In this document: one piece after another, positions 1 to 7,523 of the stretch
How positions within the stretch are numbered: the first letter of the stretch is position 1
How the letters are laid out: every line of letters starts with the position of its first letter
NCBI RefSeq assembly: GCF_004214935.1
Contig: NZ_SFCC01000019.1
Coordinates: 92,521 to 156,520, forward strand
Direction of reading: 5' to 3'
Source: Amycolatopsis suaedae
GTDB taxonomy: Bacteria > Actinomycetota > Actinomycetes > Mycobacteriales > Pseudonocardiaceae
DNA length: 64,000 bases
Made by a program: the position numbers and the translations under genes
Notes under the pieces: generated by a model
Database searches by the model: none
Seen by the model: only the letters and a program-made list of their open reading frames with translations
Told to the model about the DNA's origin: nothing

Positions 1-1307
1 TCGGCCTCCGTCGCGTCCGGCCGGGCCAGCCGCAGGTTCTCCTCGATGGTGGTGTCGAAGAGGTAGACGTCCTGGAACACGATCGCCAGCCGCTCCAGCA
101 GGGTGGCGTGGTCGTACTCGCGGACGTCCCTGCCGCCGACCAGGACCTGGCCGGAACCGGCGTCGAAGAACCGGGCGATCAGCCGGGTCACCGTGGTCTT
201 GCCCGAGCCGGACGGGCCGACCAGGGCGGTCGTGGTGCCTGGCAGGCAACGGAACGAGACACCGTCGACGGCCGGTTCACTGTCCACATAGGAATAACTG
301 ACGTCACGCAGCTCGACCTCGGAACCGGTGACCTCGCGGACCGGATCGGCTGCGGCGGGTAGCGGGGTGATGCGCAGGGTCCGGCCCGCGGTCTCCACCA
401 GGTAGTCGAGCGCACCGAGTGCGCCGACCAGTCCGGTCAGCGTGCCGAGCGGTTCCAGGAACCGGGCGGCGAGCACCAGGACCGCCACCGCGTCGGCGAC
501 GCCGAGCGCTCCGTCCAGCAGCAGCCACGCACTCAGCGCGAGCGTCAGCGCGAAGCCCGCCGCGATGACCGCGTTCATCGACAGGTCGGCTGGCAGCAGG
601 CGGTTGAGCCCGGATGCGTACCGGCGCCGGTGCTCGGCCAGCGCGTCCCGCATCGCAGCGGTCCCGGTGCTGCCGTGGCCTGCCGCCCGCAGGACGGGCT
701 GGGCCTGGCCGTACTCGATCGCCCTGCCGGCGATCTCGTTGGCGGCCACCTCGATGTCCTCGACCACCGCGGTGTTGGTGCGGCGAGCGTGGTGCAGCAT
801 GACGAACAGCACCGGCAGCGTGACCAGCAGCACGAGCCCGAGGCGCCAGTCGACGGCGAACGTGACCGCCAGGACGGTCACCGGCACCAGGATGCTGGTG
901 ATCACCGGGCCGCCGACCACGACGCAGATCCGGGAGATCGTCGTGGTGACGCTGGTGACCGTCCGGACGAACCGTCCTTTGTGGTCGGAGTCGAACCAGC
1001 CCAGCGGCAGTGTGGTGAGGTGGCCCATCAGCCGGTGCCGCAGTTGTACGGCCAGTTCGTTGCTGGCGGCGAAGCCGATCGGGGTGACCACGATGCCGAG
1101 CAGCCAGTGGACCAGGACGCCGACCGCACCGGCGATCAGCCACGGCAACGCGGCGCCGAGGTCGGGTTCGGGCCGCAGCAGGGCCCGCAGGATCGGTACC
1201 AGCGAGCCGAGCAGCAGGCCCTGCAGGACGGCGAGCACCGCCCGCAGGACGGCGAAGCGGACGAGCAGGCCGGGGCGCGGCCACAGCCCGGTGAGCTGGC
1301 GGAGCAT
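1..1307 (-). CDS. ABC transporter, fused permease/ATPase, siderophore-type half (partial)
   Basis: About 435 codons are visible; the 3' end runs off the left edge and roughly 140 codons are missing by comparison with the partner gene. It starts at the ATG at 1305-1307, three bases after the partner's stop, so the two are translated as one operon. An exporter-type membrane region (about residues 1-310) is followed by a nucleotide-binding domain with Walker A GPSGSGKTT near residue 365 and Q-loop FQDVYLFD. The signature and Walker B motifs lie outside the window. Known relatives: YbtP/YbtQ and IrtA/IrtB, exporter-fold heterodimers that import ferric siderophores. The iron box upstream of the operon supports this role by inference; the substrate cannot be read from sequence. 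Confidence 0.85.
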   Translation of the reverse strand, partial: MLRQLTGLWPRPGLLVRFAVLRAVLAVLQGLLLGSLVPILRALLRPEPDLGAALPWLIAGAVGVLVHWLLGIVVTPIGFAASNELAVQLRHRLMGHLTTLPLGWFDSDHKGRFVRTVTSVTTTISRICVVVGGPVITSILVPVTVLAVTFAVDWRLGLVLLVTLPVLFVMLHHARRTNTAVVEDIEVAANEIAGRAIEYGQAQPVLRAAGHGSTGTAAMRDALAEHRRRYASGLNRLLPADLSMNAVIAAGFALTLALSAWLLLDGALGVADAVAVLVLAARFLEPLGTLTGLVGALGALDYLVETAGRTLRITPLPAAADPVREVTGSEVELRDVSYSYVDSEPAVDGVSFRCLPGTTTALVGPSGSGKTTVTRLIARFFDAGSGQVLVGGRDVREYDHATLLERLAIVFQDVYLFDTTIEENLRLARPDATEA

Positions 1308-1310
1308 GGG

Positions 1311-3053
1311 TCAGTGCCTTTCGTGCTGGGCCCGCCAGAGGCGGGCGTACCGGCCATCGCGAGCCAGAAGCTGTTCGTGGGTACCGGTTTCGACGAGACG
1401 GCCGCCGTCGAGCACGAGGATCTGGTCGGCGCCGCTGACGGTGTGCAGCCGGTGCGCGATCACCAGCACGGTCTTTCCGGAGACCAGTTCGGACAGTGCT
1501 TCCTGGACGGCGGCCTCGCTGTCCGGGTCGAGCGACGCGGTCGCCTCGTCGAGTACGACGATCGGTGTGTCGGCGAGGATCGCGCGGGCGATGGTCAGCC
1601 GCTGCCGTTCCCCGCCGGACAGGCCGCCGCCGCCCGCTTCCAGCACGGTGGCGTAGCCGCCGGGCAGCCGCTCGATCACGTGGTGGATCTGCGCGGCCTT
1701 GGCCGCCTGCCGGACGTCCTCGTCGCTCGCTCCGGGCCGGGCGACCCGGATGTTGTCGGCGACGGTCGCGCGCAGCAGCACGACGTCCTGGAACACCAGC
1801 GACATCGACGACAGCAGCGTCGCCTGGGTCATGTCCCGGACGTCGACCCCGCCGATGCGGACCGCGCCCCCGGTGACGTCGTAGAACCGGGGGAGCAGGC
1901 TCGCCAGCGTCGTCTTGCCCGCGCCGGACGGGCCGACGACCGCGGTCAGCGTCCCCGGTTCGCAGACGGCGCTGACGTCGTCGAGTGCGTTGCCGGAACC
2001 GTTGTAGGAGAACGTGACCCGGTCGAACTCGACCCGGTTGCCGCGTGGTTCGCGGGGACGGCCGGGCGCGGGCAGCGGCGGCAGGCTGAGCAGCGAGTCG
2101 ATGTGCCCGGCGGCCATCCTGGCGGTACGCAGCGCGATCGTGCCCTGGATCAGCGGGAGGAACGACGTCGGCAGGCCGACACCGACCACGAGGAACGGCA
2201 GCAGATCCGGCGCGGCGAGCCCGCCGGTGGCGACCAGCAGGGTGCCGGTGAGCACGACGACGGCGAGGACCGTGACCTCGGAGCCGAGCACCTGGTTGAG
2301 CGCGAGGCTGTGGCGGACCTCGTCGACCCAGGCGCGGAACGCGGCACTCTGCTCGGCGACGGCCTGCCCGAACCGGTCGAGGATCCGGCCGCCGTTGCCG
2401 AAGGTCTTGGCGACCGCGATGCCGTCGGTGTACTCGACGGTCGCGGCGCTCACCCGGCGCTCGGCCGCCAGCAGTTCCGCGACGCGGCCGGGCATCGTCC
2501 GCATCGACACGTGGTAGACCGCCAGTGCGAGCAGCGGCACGGCGACGGTGACCAGCGCCATCCGCCAGTCGACGGTCACCAGGTAGCCGAACGCGACGGC
2601 CAGCGCGGTGCAGGCGCCGACGATCTGGCCGAGCGAGTGGGCGAACAGGTCGTGCATGTCCTCCAGGTCGCCGGTCATCGCCTTCTTGATCTGACCGGAG
2701 CCGGCGGAACGGAACCAGCCCAGCGGCAGCACGCCGAGCCTGCCGACGATCCGCCTGCGCAGCTCGTGCAGCATCGTGGCGTCGGCGTGGTGCCCGATGT
2801 GCGAAGACAACCCGAGCAGGACCAGCCGCAGCAACGCGCCGGTGATGCCGATGGCGACCCAGGTCCAGACGGCGGAGGCGGGGTCCCGGCCGTCCGGGCC
2901 GAGTACGGCGCGGGCGATCTCGGCGGCGGCGATGTAGGGGGCGAACCCGGCGGCCTCGCCCGCCGCGGACAGCAGGGCGCAGGTGACGAGGTGACGACGG
3001 ACCGGGCGCAGCATGCGGGCCGCGGCGCCGAGTCCGATCAGGTGCGGTGCCAT
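1311..3053 (-). CDS. ABC transporter, fused permease/ATPase, siderophore-type half
   Basis: A 580-residue half transporter: six-helix membrane domain (about 1-310), then an ATPase domain with Walker A GPSGAGKTT, signature LSGGERQR, Walker B IVVLDEATASLD and the switch His in VIAHR. It is the first gene of the operon and pairs with the downstream half transporter. I chose the ATG at 3051-3053 because GAAGGG sits five bases before it; an upstream TTG at 3071 would add MPRRAS but would overlap the iron box. The box about 16 bp upstream suggests repression by an IdeR/DmdR-type regulator when iron is plentiful. Import of an iron-siderophore complex is the likely job; export of a siderophore is the alternative. 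Confidence 0.88.
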   Translation of the reverse strand: MAPHLIGLGAAARMLRPVRRHLVTCALLSAAGEAAGFAPYIAAAEIARAVLGPDGRDPASAVWTWVAIGITGALLRLVLLGLSSHIGHHADATMLHELRRRIVGRLGVLPLGWFRSAGSGQIKKAMTGDLEDMHDLFAHSLGQIVGACTALAVAFGYLVTVDWRMALVTVAVPLLALAVYHVSMRTMPGRVAELLAAERRVSAATVEYTDGIAVAKTFGNGGRILDRFGQAVAEQSAAFRAWVDEVRHSLALNQVLGSEVTVLAVVVLTGTLLVATGGLAAPDLLPFLVVGVGLPTSFLPLIQGTIALRTARMAAGHIDSLLSLPPLPAPGRPREPRGNRVEFDRVTFSYNGSGNALDDVSAVCEPGTLTAVVGPSGAGKTTLASLLPRFYDVTGGAVRIGGVDVRDMTQATLLSSMSLVFQDVVLLRATVADNIRVARPGASDEDVRQAAKAAQIHHVIERLPGGYATVLEAGGGGLSGGERQRLTIARAILADTPIVVLDEATASLDPDSEAAVQEALSELVSGKTVLVIAHRLHTVSGADQILVLDGGRLVETGTHEQLLARDGRYARLWRAQHERH

Positions 3054-3068
3054 GGATGCCCTTCGTGG

Positions 3069-3087
3069 CAAGGTTAGGCTTACCTGA
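3069..3087. promoter_or_regulatory. IdeR/DmdR-type iron box in a divergent promoter
   Basis: The core AGGTTAGGCTTACCT matches the actinobacterial iron-box consensus TTAGGTTAGGCTAACCTAA at 15 of 19 positions. It lies between the ABC transporter start (3053) and the MerR-family start (3114), so it could control both directions. The consensus is recalled knowledge; the match was made by eye. Confidence 0.75.
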
Positions 3088-3113
3088 GAATCTTGTTTCT
3101 TGAAGGTGACTTG

Positions 3114-3716
3114 ATGTCAACTGGACGCATGGCGGTAACCATCGGCGAGGCGGCGGCACTGTTCGGCCTGGCGCCGTCGACACTGCGGTACTGGGAGCGG
3201 TGCGGGGTGCTGACCCCGCCGCCGCGGCGGGACGGCAGGCGGGTCTACGACGAGGCCGACCTGCGCCGGATCGGTGTGGCGTACCTGTGTTGCGTCACCG
3301 GCATGATGCCGCTGGACCGGGCCGCTGTGGTCACCTCGGGCGCGGCTGACCTGGAAGTATGGCAGGAGACGGTGCGTGAGCAGATCGTCGAGGCCGACCG
3401 GGCGATCCGGCAGCTGACGGCGGCGCGGCAGTACCTGGCGCACCTGCTGAGCTGCGAGAGCGACGACATGGCGTCGTGTCCCGTGCTGGACGGCGAGCTG
3501 ATCGCGCGCACCCCGCGGGGCCGGGTGACGGCGCCGGACCTCGTCACGGCGGCGCGGGCAAGGGAGGGTGACGAAATGGCGGTCGATGGTGACGAAAGGT
3601 GCGCCTGGTGCGGTGCGCCGCTGCAACAGCCGGAGCGTGGCAGGCGGCGCCGGTTCTGCTCGCACGCCTGCCGGCAGCGCGGTTACCGGCGCCGGACGGT
3701 CATCGAAAGCACGTGA
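3114..3716 (+). CDS. MerR-family regulator with C-terminal zinc-finger-like tail
   Basis: A 200-residue protein beginning MSTGRMAVTIGEAA. Residues about 8-75 form a MerR winged helix (TIGEAAALFGLAPSTLRYWE, then RRVYDEADL). A helical linker follows, then a C-terminal cluster CAWC, 15 or more residues, FCSHACRQR, which looks like a small zinc-binding finger. The ATG at 3114 follows GAAGGTGA by four bases; an in-frame TTG at 3093 is less likely. Divergent from the siderophore-type ABC operon and next to the same iron box, so it may be an accessory regulator of iron or siderophore genes (inference). Its TGA stop lies inside the first bases of the repeat element downstream. Confidence 0.8.
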   Translation: MSTGRMAVTIGEAAALFGLAPSTLRYWERCGVLTPPPRRDGRRVYDEADLRRIGVAYLCCVTGMMPLDRAAVVTSGAADLEVWQETVREQIVEADRAIRQLTAARQYLAHLLSCESDDMASCPVLDGELIARTPRGRVTAPDLVTAARAREGDEMAVDGDERCAWCGAPLQQPERGRRRRFCSHACRQRGYRRRTVIEST

Positions 3717-4076
3717 AGGCCACCTTCATTACATGAGACGTCAGGGACCCGGCAAAGTCCGGTGGCGGCCAGGCGAGGTGGCTGGTCTCGAGCGTGGAAC
3801 TCGCGTGCCGGAACGTAGAACTCGCGTGCCGGAGCGTAGAACTCGCGTGCGTGAGTGCAGAACTCACCATGTGGACGCCGGTTCTCACGTGGTGCCGGTC
3901 GCCCGCGTGAACGGCCCACTCGCGCGAGTCCTCCGTTCCCGACCCGCGAGTTGTCCGTTCCCGCCCACCTGGTCCCACTGTCCGGCACGCCGGTTCCAGA
4001 TCGCGAGACGTGGGCCTGAGGTCAAGCACGTGAAGGCCACCTTCATTACGTGTGACGTGGTGATGGTGGCCTTCAC
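3713..4076. repeat. Family A interspersed element, copy 1 (fills the 3717-4101 gap)
   Basis: Fills the non-coding space between two convergent genes. It begins with GTGAAGGCCACCTTCATTAC and ends with inverted copies of the same motif at 4029-4076. Inside are three 21-bp tandem units starting GAACTCGCGTG at 3797, 3818 and 3839, plus a partial fourth at 3860. Further on come inverted CGCGAGT motifs, including the palindrome ACTCGCGCGAGT. The copies at 15280-15840 and 32597-32951 have the same design. The tandem units make reading frames look open with a 7-residue period, but no start, ribosome site or codon bias supports a gene. Confidence 0.85.
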
Positions 4077-4082
4077 GTGCTT
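4024..4082. terminator. 18-bp perfect inverted repeat, probable terminator of the alginate lyase gene
   Basis: The arm at 4024-4041 (AAGCACGTGAAGGCCACC) is perfectly complementary to the arm at 4065-4082 with a 23-nt loop. It lies 20 bases past the stop of the minus-strand lyase gene. No T-run follows, as is usual for actinomycete terminators. Confidence 0.6.
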
Positions 4083-4101
4083 TGCCGGGCGGGCGCGGGG
4101 C

Positions 4102-4866
4102 TCAGGAGTGGGTGACCTTCACGCTGTAGATGACCGTCTGCCCGTAGTTGCCGCTCTCGCACGGGTCGGACTTGTCGCAGTTGGCCTGCGTGTAGGCGCC
4201 GGCCTTGAAGTAGCCACCGCTGAACTTCGCCGGGATGGTCGCCTTCAGCTCACCGTTGTAGTACGCCCGGATGTTGCCGCCGCTGACCACGAACTTGGCC
4301 TGGAACCGGGTCCCGAGCCGGTAGTCGTCGGTGATCAGCGTGTGCTTGTCGTTCTCCTTGGTGATGTACAGCTTCGTGCCCTCCAGCCGGAACACCGACC
4401 GGTCGTTCTCGCCGTCGTGGATCTGCCCGGCGACGACGTGCGGCTTCTTCTTCGGCAGGTGGGTGATCGCCTGGTCGATGACCATCGTGTGGGTACCCGA
4501 CGTCGACGACCAGGCTGCCTCGTCACGGCCATCGTCGGTCATCTCCCGCAGCTCCGAGCGCGGGTAGCTGGAGTTCGACGTGGTGACCCCGTTGACCGCG
4601 GCCCGGAACTGGATGCCGTCGCAGGCCGCGGTCGGGGTGAACCACGGGCTCTTGCTGTAGGTCGCGAACTTCGGCTGCTTGACCTCCAGCGGCTGCTTGC
4701 CGGATTTGTCGGGGTCGTCGATCGGCAGCTGGACCTTCCAGTCCTTGCTCAGCCCGATCACGGCTGCCGGAGGGTCGCAGGCCGGCGCGGCCGTGGCACT
4801 CGCCGGCAGAACCGTGACGGCTGTACCCGCCAGCGCCGCCACAGCGAGGATTCGGAGGTGGGACAC
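4102..4866 (-). CDS. Secreted polysaccharide lyase family 7 (alginate lyase)
   Basis: A 254-residue secreted protein. The GTG at 4864-4866 is seven bases after GGAG and opens a signal peptide (VSHLRILAVAALAGTAVTVL, cleaved after ASATA). The catalytic domain carries the three conserved family blocks: SELREM with the catalytic-site Arg, QIH (GQIHDG) and YFKAGAYTQ near the C-terminus. PL7 enzymes cleave alginate-type uronates by beta-elimination, using the QIH His and a Tyr. Four cysteines near the C-terminus and core could form disulfides. It stands alone, with no sugar uptake genes beside it, so it is probably a scavenging exoenzyme. Earlier in-frame starts would overlap the upstream gene and were rejected. 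Confidence 0.9.
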   Translation of the reverse strand: MSHLRILAVAALAGTAVTVLPASATAAPACDPPAAVIGLSKDWKVQLPIDDPDKSGKQPLEVKQPKFATYSKSPWFTPTAACDGIQFRAAVNGVTTSNSSYPRSELREMTDDGRDEAAWSSTSGTHTMVIDQAITHLPKKKPHVVAGQIHDGENDRSVFRLEGTKLYITKENDKHTLITDDYRLGTRFQAKFVVSGGNIRAYYNGELKATIPAKFSGGYFKAGAYTQANCDKSDPCESGNYGQTVIYSVKVTHS

Positions 4867-4954
4867 GGTGTCGCTCCTTCGTCGGTGACTGTCCTCGCGG
4901 GCAGTCAACCGGATCATGAGCGGCCGAGACGGGCCGTGGCAGGCTCCTGCCAGC

Positions 4955-5863
4955 TCAGTTGACGACGGGGGCGAAGTAGCCACCGTCGCCCTCGGCGAAC
5001 GCGGTCAGCATCGCGGTCGCGTCCGCCCGGCCCTCCTCGTCGGGCTCCTCGGCGGTCAGTTCCTGCTCCAGTAGCCAGGCCTCCAGCAGCACGGAGTATC
5101 CGATCAGCACGTCCGGCCCGCCCGCCTCGTCCACAGTGGACTTGACGATCGGGTCGACGGCCGGCCGCATCGCCGCCCGGTCGCCAGGGCCGTAGGCGAT
5201 CTTGACCAGTTCGTTCAGGTCGACGGCGACCGGTGCGATCACGGCGAACTCGAAGTCCAGCAGCGCCAGCACCTCGCCGTCGCGCCACAGGGTGTTCGGC
5301 GTGCAGAAGTCGCCATGGTTGAGCACCGGCTCGGCGTCCGGCAACGCCGCCCAGAACCGGTCCAGCACGCGCCCCAGGCCGTCCGCGTGCGCGGCGGTGA
5401 GCGCGCCGCCGCGGACCAGCCTGGCGAGCGTGGCCGTGGCCTCCGCCGGATCGTCGGGGAAGAACGGCGACCGCGACCGGGCGTGAGGTGCGGCCGCCGC
5501 GGTGCCGACCCGGTGGACGTGCCGCACCCGCTCCCACATCTGCTCGACGGCGGCGCGACGGGCCTCGTCGCCGAGCGTGGGCCAGACCTCCTCCAGGTTC
5601 TCGCCGCGCACGCGCCGGGTCAGCACCCACTCGTGGCCGTGCCGGACACCGGCGTCGACGACCTCCGGGTAGCCGACCTCCGGCGGCAGCAGGGCGACGA
5701 TCCCGCGCTCCCGCAGCAGATCGGCCGGTCCCGGCTCCCGCGCCACCCGGACGACGAGGTCGCGCGCCAGCCAGGTCGCGTTGGTCCAGCCCCTGCCGCG
5801 CTCGGTCTCGCCGAGGTCGACGCCGTGTTCGGCGAGTACCTCCCGCGCGACCCGCTCAGCCAC
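4955..5863 (-). CDS. Aminoglycoside phosphotransferase-fold kinase
   Basis: 302 residues with a GTG start. The kinase-like fold is shown by the catalytic loop HGDFCTPNTLW (HxDxxxxN type) and the metal-binding DFE in LLDFEFA about 20 residues later. The N-terminal region has the ATP-lobe features RGWTNATW and VVRVAREP. Members phosphorylate aminoglycosides, macrolides, homoserine or other small molecules; nothing here identifies the substrate. Its start overlaps the end of the upstream acetyltransferase by 8 bp, so the two are co-translated, a pairing reminiscent of small-molecule or antibiotic modification. A resistance role is only a possibility. Confidence 0.8.
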   Translation of the reverse strand: MAERVAREVLAEHGVDLGETERGRGWTNATWLARDLVVRVAREPGPADLLRERGIVALLPPEVGYPEVVDAGVRHGHEWVLTRRVRGENLEEVWPTLGDEARRAAVEQMWERVRHVHRVGTAAAAPHARSRSPFFPDDPAEATATLARLVRGGALTAAHADGLGRVLDRFWAALPDAEPVLNHGDFCTPNTLWRDGEVLALLDFEFAVIAPVAVDLNELVKIAYGPGDRAAMRPAVDPIVKSTVDEAGGPDVLIGYSVLLEAWLLEQELTAEEPDEEGRADATAMLTAFAEGDGGYFAPVVN

Positions 5864-6464
5864 GCCGGAACGCCCAGGTGGTCGGCCCGCCGTCGGGCAG
5901 CTGGACCTCGGCCGTCACGGTGAACCCGAGCCGCTCGTAGAACCGGACGTTCGCCTGCTCGGAGGTTTCCAGGAAGGCGGGCACGCCCGCGGCCTCGGCC
6001 GCCGCGAGGCCGGGTTCGACGATCGCGCGGCCCAGCCCCTTGCCCTGGTGATCGGGGTGGACGCCGACGGTGGCGAGGAACCACACCGGCTCGGCCGGCC
6101 GGTGTGGGGCCATGGCCGCCTCGGCGGAAGCCGCGGCGGCCGCGCGGTCGCCTGCCAGTGCCGGGGTCAGCTCGGCCAGCTCGGCGAACGCCTCGCCGAT
6201 CCCCGTCGAATCCGGGGTGGTCCAGACCGCGGCGGCGACGACGCCGTCGGGCCCGTCCGCCACCCACACCCTGCCGTGCGGCAGGCCGATGCGTTCGATG
6301 AACAGCCGCTGGAGATCGCGGACGCGGCGCTGGTGGTCGTCGGCCGCGATGGTGTGCCTGGTCCAGGCGTAGTCGGAGAATGCCGCCGCGAGAACGTCGG
6401 CGGCGCTGTCGATGTCGCCGGTCTCGGCCGGCCTGATCTTGTCGAGGGTCATCCCTGCCGACAC
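5856..6464 (-). CDS. GNAT-family N-acetyltransferase
   Basis: 202 residues with the GNAT acetyl-CoA motif VGVHPDHQGKGLGRAI (R/QxxGxG/A type) and the C-terminal motif NVRFYERLGF. The substrate is unknown. The GTG at 6462-6464 has TATTTT five bases upstream, suggesting a leaderless transcript; an ATG at 6450-6452 (MTLDKIRP) is a possible alternative, though its GGCAGGG lies too close to act as a good ribosome site. It overlaps the kinase gene downstream by 8 bp. Confidence 0.82.
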   Translation of the reverse strand: MSAGMTLDKIRPAETGDIDSAADVLAAAFSDYAWTRHTIAADDHQRRVRDLQRLFIERIGLPHGRVWVADGPDGVVAAAVWTTPDSTGIGEAFAELAELTPALAGDRAAAAASAEAAMAPHRPAEPVWFLATVGVHPDHQGKGLGRAIVEPGLAAAEAAGVPAFLETSEQANVRFYERLGFTVTAEVQLPDGGPTTWAFRRG

Positions 6465-6479
6465 TACCGAAAATACCGG

Positions 6480-7466
6480 CTACCTGATCTCCACATAGGA
6501 CGGCGAACCGGTCGCCGTGCGGACCGGCTCGCCGCCGTCGAGCGGGACGGCGGTGATCTCACCGCCGAGCTGGGATGCGACGAGCAGCCGGTCGCCCGCG
6601 ATCGTGAAGTGCCGGGGGAACGCGCCACACGGGTGATCGGCGACGGCCCGCGGTTCCGGGGCGGACACGTCGAACTCGGTCACGCAGTCCGGGCCGCGGT
6701 TGGACACGTACAGCCGGTCGCCGGTGATCTCCAGGTGGGCGACGTAGTTGGTCACCCCGGGATATTCGGCGGCGGTCGCCCGCACCACCGACAGCGGCGT
6801 GAACGTGCCCACCGGGTCCTCCCGCACGGCGATCAGCGTGCCTGCCAGCTCGCCCGCGACGTAGGCGAGGTCGTTGCCCTCCTTGCGGACCAGCTGACGC
6901 GGCCCGGTTCCCGGCGGCAGCGCGGACGTGGCGAGCCGGGTGAGCTGCCCTTCGGTGAGCGTGTAGGACACGATCTGGTCGGTGCCGAGGTCGACCGCGC
7001 TGACCACCGTGCCGTCCGCGGTCGCCAGCGGCACGGCCATGTGGACGTGTGCCGACGCCTGCCGTTCGGTCACCGGGCCGGAGCCGTCGTGGGTGACCAG
7101 GTCGGTGCGCTCGGCCACCGTGCCCTCGTGGTCGAGGGCGAACACGGCGAGACTGCCGCTGGTGTAGTTGCTGCACAGCAGGTACCGGCCGTCGGGTGTC
7201 ACGGCCAGGTGGCAGGGGTCCGCGCCACCACTGGACACCGTGCCGGCGGCCCGCAGCGGGTCGGTCCGGACCGTCGTGATCGTGCCCTCCGCCGACTCGT
7301 TGGCCGCGTACAACACCGGCAGCGTGGGGTGCCAGGCCAGCCAGGACGGCGAGGTCATCGCCAGCTCGCCGACCGGGGTCAGGGTGCCGTCGGAGTGGGA
7401 GAACGTCCGGATGCCGGTTCCGCTGCCCGCGTCCGGGGTGTAGCAGCCGACGTAGACCAGGTCCAT
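6480..7466 (-). CDS. Lactonase-family seven-bladed beta-propeller protein (Pgl/YbhE type)
   Basis: 328 residues beginning MDLVYVGCYTPDAGSGTGI, typical of the cytosolic 6-phosphogluconolactonase YbhE and carboxy-muconate cyclase family. Repeated blade motifs such as PDGRYLLCSNY, GDRLYVSNRG and GDRLLVASQ are visible along the length. Family members hydrolyse sugar lactones; the true substrate here is uncertain because many homologues are uncharacterised. TAGGGT lies exactly six bases before the ATG with no ribosome site, so it is probably read from a leaderless mRNA. It is divergent from the permease gene. Confidence 0.8.
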   Translation of the reverse strand: MDLVYVGCYTPDAGSGTGIRTFSHSDGTLTPVGELAMTSPSWLAWHPTLPVLYAANESAEGTITTVRTDPLRAAGTVSSGGADPCHLAVTPDGRYLLCSNYTSGSLAVFALDHEGTVAERTDLVTHDGSGPVTERQASAHVHMAVPLATADGTVVSAVDLGTDQIVSYTLTEGQLTRLATSALPPGTGPRQLVRKEGNDLAYVAGELAGTLIAVREDPVGTFTPLSVVRATAAEYPGVTNYVAHLEITGDRLYVSNRGPDCVTEFDVSAPEPRAVADHPCGAFPRHFTIAGDRLLVASQLGGEITAVPLDGGEPVRTATGSPSYVEIR

Positions 7467-7523
7467 GCGCTCACCCTAGAACGCCGGACTGCGGAAGCGC
7501 GCCGGACCTTCTACGGTGCTCCG

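Noticed and set aside
304..3183. Very long open frames overlapping the ABC transporter genes (959 codons on minus, 815 codons on plus)
   Set aside because: They are shadows caused by high G+C: Arg/Pro/Gly-rich translations without domains, while the other frame encodes clear ABC motifs.
3568..4962. 464-codon frame crossing the repeat element and the alginate lyase gene
   Set aside because: It runs through non-coding repeats and antisense to a well-supported gene; its 7-residue periodic part comes from the 21-bp repeats.
5781..7523. Upstream extension of the amino acid permease frame
   Set aside because: The extension is antisense to the acetyltransferase and lactonase genes and has no domain; the permease begins at 7524.
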